A DNA stretch of 64,000 nt, taken from Triticum aestivum (lineage: Eukaryota > Streptophyta > Magnoliopsida > Poales > Poaceae). Positions within the stretch are counted from its first letter, which is position 1. Each line of letters opens with the position of its first letter. The DNA is taken from contig NC_057803.1 of assembly GCF_018294505.1 (NCBI RefSeq), forward strand, positions 690,148,831-690,212,830, in the 5' to 3' direction. The notes beneath the pieces are model-generated. The model was not told the origin of the DNA, did no database searches, and saw nothing but the letters and a program-made list of their open reading frames with translations. Of the stretch, positions 58,136 through 64,000 are shown one piece after another. Made by a program: the position numbers and the translations under genes.

Positions 58136-59607
58136 TGATACGTCCATTTTGCATCATGCTTTTATATCAATATTTATTGCATTATGGGCTGTTATTACAC
58201 ATTATATCTCAATACTTATGGCTATTCTCTCTTATTTTACAAGGTTTACCATGAAGAGGGGGAATGTCGGCAGCTGGAATTCAGGCTAAAAAGGGAGCAA
58301 ACGTTGGAAACCTATTCCGCACAACTCCAAAAGTCCTAAAACTCCACAAAACCACTTTTTGGATCTATTAAGAATTTATGAGCGAAAGAAATAGGCCAGG
58401 GGGCCCACACCCTGTCCAGGACACTGGTGGGCTTCCGGCAACCATCTTCTGGTATATGAAGGGTTTTGTCCTAGAAAAATTCGTGGGCAAGCTTACGGGA
58501 CGAAACTCCGCCGCCACGAGGCGGAACCTTGGAGGAATCAATCTAGGGCTCTGGCGGAGCTGTTCTGCCGGGGACACTTCCCTCCGGGAGGGGGAAATCA
58601 TCACCAACGTCATCACCAACGATCCTCTCATCGGGAGGGGGTCAATCTCCATCAACTTCTTCACCAGCACCATCTCCTCTCAAACCCTAGTTGATCACTT
58701 GTATCCAATCTTGTATCCAAAACCACAAATTGGTACCTGTGGGTTGCTAGTAGTGTTGATTACTCCTTGTAGTTGATACTTATTGGTTTACTTGGTGGAA
58801 AATTATATGTTCAGATCCTTAATGCATATTATTACACCTCTGATTATGAACGTGACTATGCTTTGTGAGTAGTTACTTTAGTTCCCGAGGACATGGGTAA
58901 AGTCTTGCTATTAGTAGTCATGTGAATTTGGTATTCGTTCGATATTTTGATGAGATGTATGTTGTCTCTCCTCTAGTGGTGTTATGTGAATATCGACTAC
59001 ATGACACTTCACCATTATTTGGGCCTAGAGGAGGGCATAGGGAAGTAATAAGTAGATGATGGGTTGCTAGAGTGACAGAAGCTTAAACCCTAGTTTATGT
59101 GTTGCTTCATTAGGGGTTGATATGGACCCATATGTTTAATGTTGTGGTTAGGTTTACCTTAATACTCCTTTTTGTAGTTGCGGATGCTTGCAATAGGGGT
59201 TAATCATAAGTGGGATGCTTGTCCAAGTTAGGGCAGTACCCAAGTATCGGTCCACCCACATATCAAATTATCAAAGTACCGAACGCGAATCTTATGAATG
59301 TGATGAAACTAGCTTGACGATAATTCCCAATGTGTCCTCGGGAGCTCCTTCATTATTATTAGAATTTGTCCAGGCTTATCCTTTGCTACATAAAGGATTG
59401 GGCCACCTTGCTGCACCTTATTTACTTTATTTATTTTTTCTCGTTACTATTTATCCTATCACAAAACTATCTATCACCTACTATTTCAGTGCTTGCAGAG
59501 AAAACCTTACTGAAAACCACTTATCATTTCCTTCTGCTCCTCGTTGGGTTCGACACTCTTACTTATCGAAAGGACTACGATAGATCCCCTACACTTGTGG
59601 GTCATCA
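58136..59607 (+). repeat. F 3' LTR
   Basis: 1,472 bp. Compared with the 5' LTR it lacks about 48 bp of the GC hairpin (gap at about 58420-58429) and has an insertion of about 16 bp near 58750; elsewhere it differs by substitutions only. It ends at 59607 next to GCTAG. Confidence 0.93.
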
Positions 59608-59638
59608 GCTAGCGATGCTCCAGAGCCTTCCCCGCGGC

Positions 59639-59645
59639 TATTTAA
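59639..59645 (+). promoter_or_regulatory. TATA-like box in the unnamed LTR-like block
   Basis: TATTTAA in GCGGCTATTTAAGGACC, followed by several hundred bases of GC- and CT-rich sequence. It resembles the core promoter and transcribed leader of a long LTR. Confidence 0.5.
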
Positions 59646-61819
59646 GGACCCTCGACCCCTTCTGCAGCTCACCCACTCCTCCCCCGCCTATCTAGTCCAT
59701 TGGAGCAGCCTCACTTTGCCTCTGTCCGCTACCGTCCCCCGTGGCCGCCTCAGTCTCTTCTTGACTCCAGCGAGCATAGTCCTCCTCTACACCTCTAGCC
59801 ACCTCCAACGCGTTCCCCTCGTCTATGCGAGTCACCCCAACCCCTCGTTTAATGTCAGAGAGCCCTCTGGCCGCGTGCCCCGAGTCCGGCCGCCGCCTCT
59901 TGCCACTTCCACCCTCCTCCAACCTCACCATTGTCCTTCCCACATCACCGCAGTCCGCCCCGACCCCTTTCCCCTCACCGGAGTGCCCTACCTGGTCGCC
60001 CTCCATCACCACCGCCCGCCTCCTGCCCTCCTCCTGGCGTCGCACCTCACCGTTGTCTCGTTCCTCCCTAGTGATGGATTCTCCGCTGAAGGGGTGTGTC
60101 CCGGTCTCTCACACCCGCCAGTGGCCTCAGCTCTGCCGGAGGCGGCCGGAGCTGGCCGGCCCACTGCCGCCCATACCCTGCTCTGCCTCTGTTCACGAGA
60201 GGAATAGGAGCGAGAGGTAGAAGATAACGACCACCAGCTCGATCGCCCCCCTGCTAGCTCAGCGTAAGTGGAATTGTAGTTTCCAAAATACGCTTTCCCT
60301 CGTCGTAAAGCCTATTTCCGTAGGAAACGTTTTCTTCTTCTGAAAGCGCGTTACCTTCCTCTTTTTCCTAAAATAAGATTTCTCTCCTCAGAAAGCGTAT
60401 TTTCTAATATGCGCCTCTGCCTTATCCACTCAGGGACCCGACGTTGAATATTCTTTTTACAGAAAATTCCCTGATCTTCTTCACCTCAGAACTTCGCGAT
60501 CGTAACTCCGATCGAGGTGAAACCAGCGCCCACTTCTTCGTCTCGTCGAGAACTTTCTGTTGGGACACTTTCACTAGGTGGTCCCACAGTGAAAATGACC
60601 ATTTTCCCCTTGCTTCTAATCAGCCCCCTTCGGGAGAGAAGAACGTCCGGCAAATCCTTCTACTGCTTCACCACAATTCTCCCCAGAGTCTTCGTCACAC
60701 TAGGCAAGCCACAATAGCTACTTGCATGATAGTCATGCAGTAGCCATGGTTTCTACTTGAATATTTAATAATTTTGCCGTTATCTGCCTGCTTGTTTGCT
60801 ACTACTATCGTTGTTTCAGTTATGCTTGTGGATTCGTGTTCACCTTCATGCTATGTTTTGATGCATCGTGTTATCTTGTGCTACTTGCTAGTATCATTTT
60901 CACATGTTATGCTGGGTAGTAGTAGTACATGCTGGTAGAAGTGATGTTCTTCCGGATGCATGTTTGTCGTCTATCAATTACTGTGGTTATGCATGTTCGT
61001 TGGATCTCGTTGGTTACATGCTCACTTGGTAGTATCCTTGCTATGTTCTTGCATGGTATTTCTTTATGATGCTAGTGCTCATGCTATGCTCATGTGTAGT
61101 GTTATGCCGGTCAGTATGCCATGCTCAGTTGATTATGGTTGCATATCCATGCTCATGTTGGTATCATGCTCACGCATTGTAGTTCCATCATGTTCTTTTA
61201 ATATGACTCAGCTTATTGCATTCAAGTTTAACCGGATAATAATGAAGACAATTGTTGGATGAGTCATGGTGCCACCAAATCGAGCTAGCCAGTGCAGCCA
61301 TACTTACCTTATGGGGGGTCTTAACTGGGTCTATTGTCATGCCTCTCGCCGTTGCCTCCAAAGAGGGAAGGTTATGGGCGCGCGCTACCCTGATCAGGTA
61401 GGCGGACATGAACCTTGTGTGCCCATTGTTGTTGTAAGGATCCTTGTGCCCGTTTCGGACCGTTGATTATTTTGCCACGACGGTGGCCGTTGGATGTCTT
61501 TGGTAGACATCGGGGCCACCCAGGACTTAGCCTAGAGGGGAGTTGGTCGGAGTGGCTGGGAGAGTTTCATGGGCAATAGATCAGTTTTGTCGGAACGCCA
61601 TTGGTCCACACGAATGGGAGTGTGAGGCCATGGGTTCCATGGTGTGGGTACAATGTACTAACCTCAGCAGAGTGTGTGTTAAATCTGTCGATAGCCGCAC
61701 CCGCGGATATGGGCCCAGTTCGTAGTCAGTCACACTATGAGCTAACGGTAATAATAATGATGTGCTTAATAACAACCCTGGTTCGGTGATGAGAAAGAGG
61801 TTAGTTGTGATCGATAAAG

Positions 61820-61976
61820 GATCACAGAGGTATCGTGGATATCAAAGTTTGTTGATTTTTATGTGACCGCGAGAGGATCACGGTGGTATCATGGATACCG
61901 AAGTTGGTTGATCTTTATGTGATCGCAAGATGATCACGGTGGTATCATGGATACCGATGTTGGTAAAGTGATGCAT
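61820..61976. repeat. 56-bp minisatellite
   Basis: Units starting at GATCAC at 61820, 61876 and 61932, each with GGTATC.TGGATA and GTTG, period exactly 56. The same periodicity reappears in the duplicated segment at 62471 and 62527. Confidence 0.8.
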
Positions 61977-62129
61977 GTGTTGGTTATGAGGTAACCTGAG
62001 AAGAGTAAGTTGGTGCATGATAATGTTAACCTGTTGCATGTAGTATCATCATGTTCATATGCTCATGCTATGCTTGTTCTAGTCGTATCATGTTTAGTTG
62101 GTGCATGCCATGTTGTTCTGTTAGTATCA
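61865..62129. repeat. 265-bp segment, copy 1
   Basis: Repeated at 62460-62724 in the same orientation with an offset of exactly 595 bp and about 5-8% differences by eye. It includes part of the 56-bp minisatellite and ends GTTAGTATCA. Confidence 0.85.
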
Positions 62130-62459
62130 TGCTCATGATTGCTTTAACCTGCTAATGCCATGATGTTGTTTGTCTTGACTGCTTTTGGTTATTATGAGCT
62201 TGCAAGTACAGTCAATGTACTAACCTGGCGTGTCATGCCAGTTTGCAGGTCAGGCCTGGATTGCTTGCTTATTTGGTGTGGTTCCTGTGTTCGCGAGCTA
62301 GGATAAACATTCCAGCCAGAGTCCCTGCGGATTGGAGTCCATCATCGCCGTTTGTTGTTCCACTGCCAGTAGTTGTTCCGCTCCCTCGAGTTGTTATGCT
62401 GCTTGCATAGAGCAACTGTGGTTGGCGTAGCGTCGCCGTGCCGATGTTATTCATTGTAA

Positions 62460-62724
62460 TATCGTGATAGGATCATGGTGGTATTGTGGATACTGAAGTT
62501 GGTTGATCTTTATGTGATCGCGAGATGATCAGGATGGTATCATGGATACCGATGTTGGTAAAGTGATGCACGTGTTGGTTATGAGGTAACTCGAGCAGAG
62601 TAAGTTGGTGCATGATAATGTTAACCTATTGCATGTAGTATCATCATGTTCATATGCTCATGCTATGCTTGTTCGAGCCGTATGATGTTCAGTTGGTGCA
62701 TGCCATGTTGTTCTGTTAGTATCA
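62460..62724. repeat. 265-bp segment, copy 2
   Basis: Second copy of 61865-62129. It stops at the same GTATCA where copy 1 continues into other LTR sequence. The stop coincides with the right edge of the LTR-like block. Confidence 0.85.
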
Positions 62725-64000
62725 CTAGCCAAGTGGCCCACTCTTCGCGCAGGCTAGTACTTAATATAGTTTGGCTGAAATAAGTTCAAATTCACCAGGT
62801 TTTTGGGTTGGACGTGAGGTGGTGATTTGAAGGATATAAGAGTTACCCCTTTAATGTTTGGGTGAGATATCTGGAGGCCATGTTGTTGCTGAAGTTTTTT
62901 AGTGCTACGTCCTGAAATTCAGGGGGTTTCCTAATGCAACTTCAGTGATGTGCACATGGTGGGTGGCTAGCTTTACAATGCCGTTGACGCATATTAAATT
63001 TTCTTATTTTTAGTATATAATGTTTCCTCGAGAAGTATAGGCATCAAATTTGATTCAATATGTATGATTTTGTAACGATCATTTTTTCTGTTAATATGCC
63101 CATGAAGTATATGTTAGCATGGATTTACATTTAAAAAAGTTTACATCACCAAATATTACACATTTTTTGCTAAAAATGCGTCTATGCACTATACTTTTTC
63201 CCAAGATGATGTACATTAATTAGAGTTCCTTTAATAATTCATAGCTGATGCTTTTAGCACAATTTATAGCTGATAATTTGTACTTTTTGTAGTAAAATAA
63301 TGTTTTCATACTTGAATGATTAATTAGGATTTTAGTCCAACTGGCTCACGTAGATGCACACAACATTCAGGAATCACTAGGACTCCACAGTCCACATGTT
63401 CACTAAGAGGCAGGCCTTTCCCGATCCCCTTCGTCTCATTTCTCCTTTCCTTCCTTTTTGCGTTGAGTCTCGTGTTGTCTCCCCCAGCTCATGTCCAGCT
63501 ACGCATAGAGAAAAGACAACTTCATTTTCTCTATTGACTGCCTGATTGATGCCATCGGCTGATGTCCATCTACGCAAAGAGCAACATTAGTGTTATTGTT
63601 GAGTCATTGTGGGAATGTATCTCATCTCTCGTAGCCATATTCAATCCGGACTGAGTTCATCCTCCATAAGACACATCCATATTATTGAAAATCAGGGCCG
63701 GCCGACACGTCGTCTTCGTCCTCCATAGCGGTTGCCATCTTCCGCTTGCAGGTCCAACTTTTTTCCCTTTCCTGTTCATGCCATATTTACCCCTTCTTCT
63801 TATCCTTTTCCTATGTTTGTATTGTTTAACATATGTAACTAAGGTAGTGTAAATATTAATTTGATTACACCTATCCACTTTATTCGTGCTTGTGATGGCA
63901 TTCGCAGTTGCCCCCCATACCCCTATTCACATTCTGGCTCTAAACTATGTAATAAGCCTCAAATATCAGATAATATTGAGCATCAATGTTAGGTATGAAT
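62725..64000. other. Unassigned right-edge sequence
   Basis: AT-rich sequence to about 63360, then CT-rich sequence with a degenerate direct repeat (CATGTCCAGCTACGCA near 63490 and GATGTCCATCTACGCA near 63561). No LTR, TIR or coding domain recognised; small minus-strand frames here are not convincing. Confidence 0.35.

Larger units (their letters stand above)
49480..59607 (+). mobile_element. F: Athila-lineage Gypsy element, near complete
   Basis: Plus-strand element of 10,128 bp with a perfect target duplication GCTAG (49475-49479 and 59608-59612). LTRs run 49480-50983 and 58136-59607, both TGATACGTCC...GGGTCATCA. It has PBS, gag-protease-RT-RNase H-integrase, an extra ORF, an internal and a terminal polypurine tract. 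I count about 49 substitutions in roughly 1,450 aligned LTR bases (3.4%). With the grass LTR rate of 1.3e-8 per site per year that is about 1.3 million years, a rough manual figure. It resembles the Fatima family. It inserted into the unnamed LTR-like block. Confidence 0.93.
47942..62724 (+). mobile_element. Long unnamed LTR-like block, split by F
   Basis: Left part 47942-49479 begins TGTAACACCCTGG, an LTR-type start. The right part 59613-62724 contains a promoter-like TATTTAA and a GC/CT-rich leader. Own sequence is about 4.65 kb with no recognisable coding domain, so it looks like one very long LTR or a solo-LTR derivative. The right end is irregular: it stops at the end of a duplicated segment, and TCACTAG occurs at both edges (47933-47939 and 62722-62728). 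Family not recognised; it may be a Gypsy element with multi-kilobase LTRs. Confidence 0.5.

Noticed and set aside
59716..60220. Two overlapping open frames of 163 and 131 codons rich in Pro, Ser, Leu and Arg
   Set aside because: They lie in the GC/CT-rich leader of the LTR-like block, both frames and the opposite strand are open at once, and no domain is visible. Composition explains them.
47942..62724. Assignment of the long LTR-like block to the Sukkula LARD group
   Set aside because: Length alone fits; I recognise none of that group's sequence here, and the right end is rearranged.

Overview
The window looks like intergenic DNA of a large-genome grass of the wheat tribe (Triticeae). The evidence is the type and nesting of its LTR retrotransposons: a Copia element whose LTRs and gag start match the Angela/BARE1/WIS group, Athila-lineage Gypsy elements of the Sabrina/Fatima kind, and a Sirevirus-type Copia element of the Maximus kind. 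Family names come from memory of these groups and were not checked against a database. I find no intact host protein-coding gene, no rRNA or tRNA gene, and nothing prokaryotic.

Layout. Positions 1-2518 are unassigned flanking DNA with an AT-rich degenerate repeat (830-1430) and a GC-rich end. Positions 2519-45588 hold one old Sirevirus-like Copia element (A), about 14.5 kb of its own sequence, opened up by three insertions: (i) G1, a minus-strand Sabrina-like Gypsy element in gag (4383-12605, target-site duplication GAGTC); (ii) G2, a minus-strand Sabrina-like element in the integrase core (15807-24133, duplication CATA), itself a tandem with three LTRs and two interiors; (iii) a Gypsy solo LTR in A's 3' LTR (32664-44616, ATAGC). 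That solo LTR contains a minus-strand Angela-like Copia element (33715-44262, CCTAT), whose gag contains an opposite-strand solo LTR of a related Copia family (38834-40651, CTTAT). The nest is four levels deep, and every insertion inside A keeps a recognisable target duplication. Positions 45589-47941 are unassigned flanking DNA. Positions 47942-62724 are a long LTR-like block (about 4.6 kb of its own) with a 155-bp degenerate tandem repeat, a 56-bp minisatellite and a 265-bp duplication. It is split by F, an almost complete plus-strand Athila-lineage Gypsy element (49480-59607, GCTAG). Positions 62725-64000 are unassigned.

How the parts relate. All coding capacity belongs to retroelements, and every element is damaged. 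F has the fullest set (gag, protease, RT, RNase H, integrase, an extra ORF) with a few breaks. G1 carries only gag and protease and G2 only gag, so they look like non-autonomous relatives dependent on an F-like partner; they share PBS and PPT types with F. A has gag, pol and a very long third ORF behind a promoter-like, intron-like leader. Angela's gag-pol stays in one frame, broken by four TGA codons and the solo LTR. LTR differences counted by eye give the relative order A (about 8.6%), then G1 (about 7%), Angela (about 6% over the part counted), then G2 and F (about 3.5%), which agrees with the nesting.

The most interesting signals are: promoter-like modules inside A and F just ahead of their extra ORFs; a 50-bp GC hairpin shared almost exactly between F's interior and the G2 LTR promoter; the opposite-strand solo LTR inside Angela, which could form long double-stranded RNA; the tandem G2 structure; and the 155-bp periodicity in the unnamed LTR.
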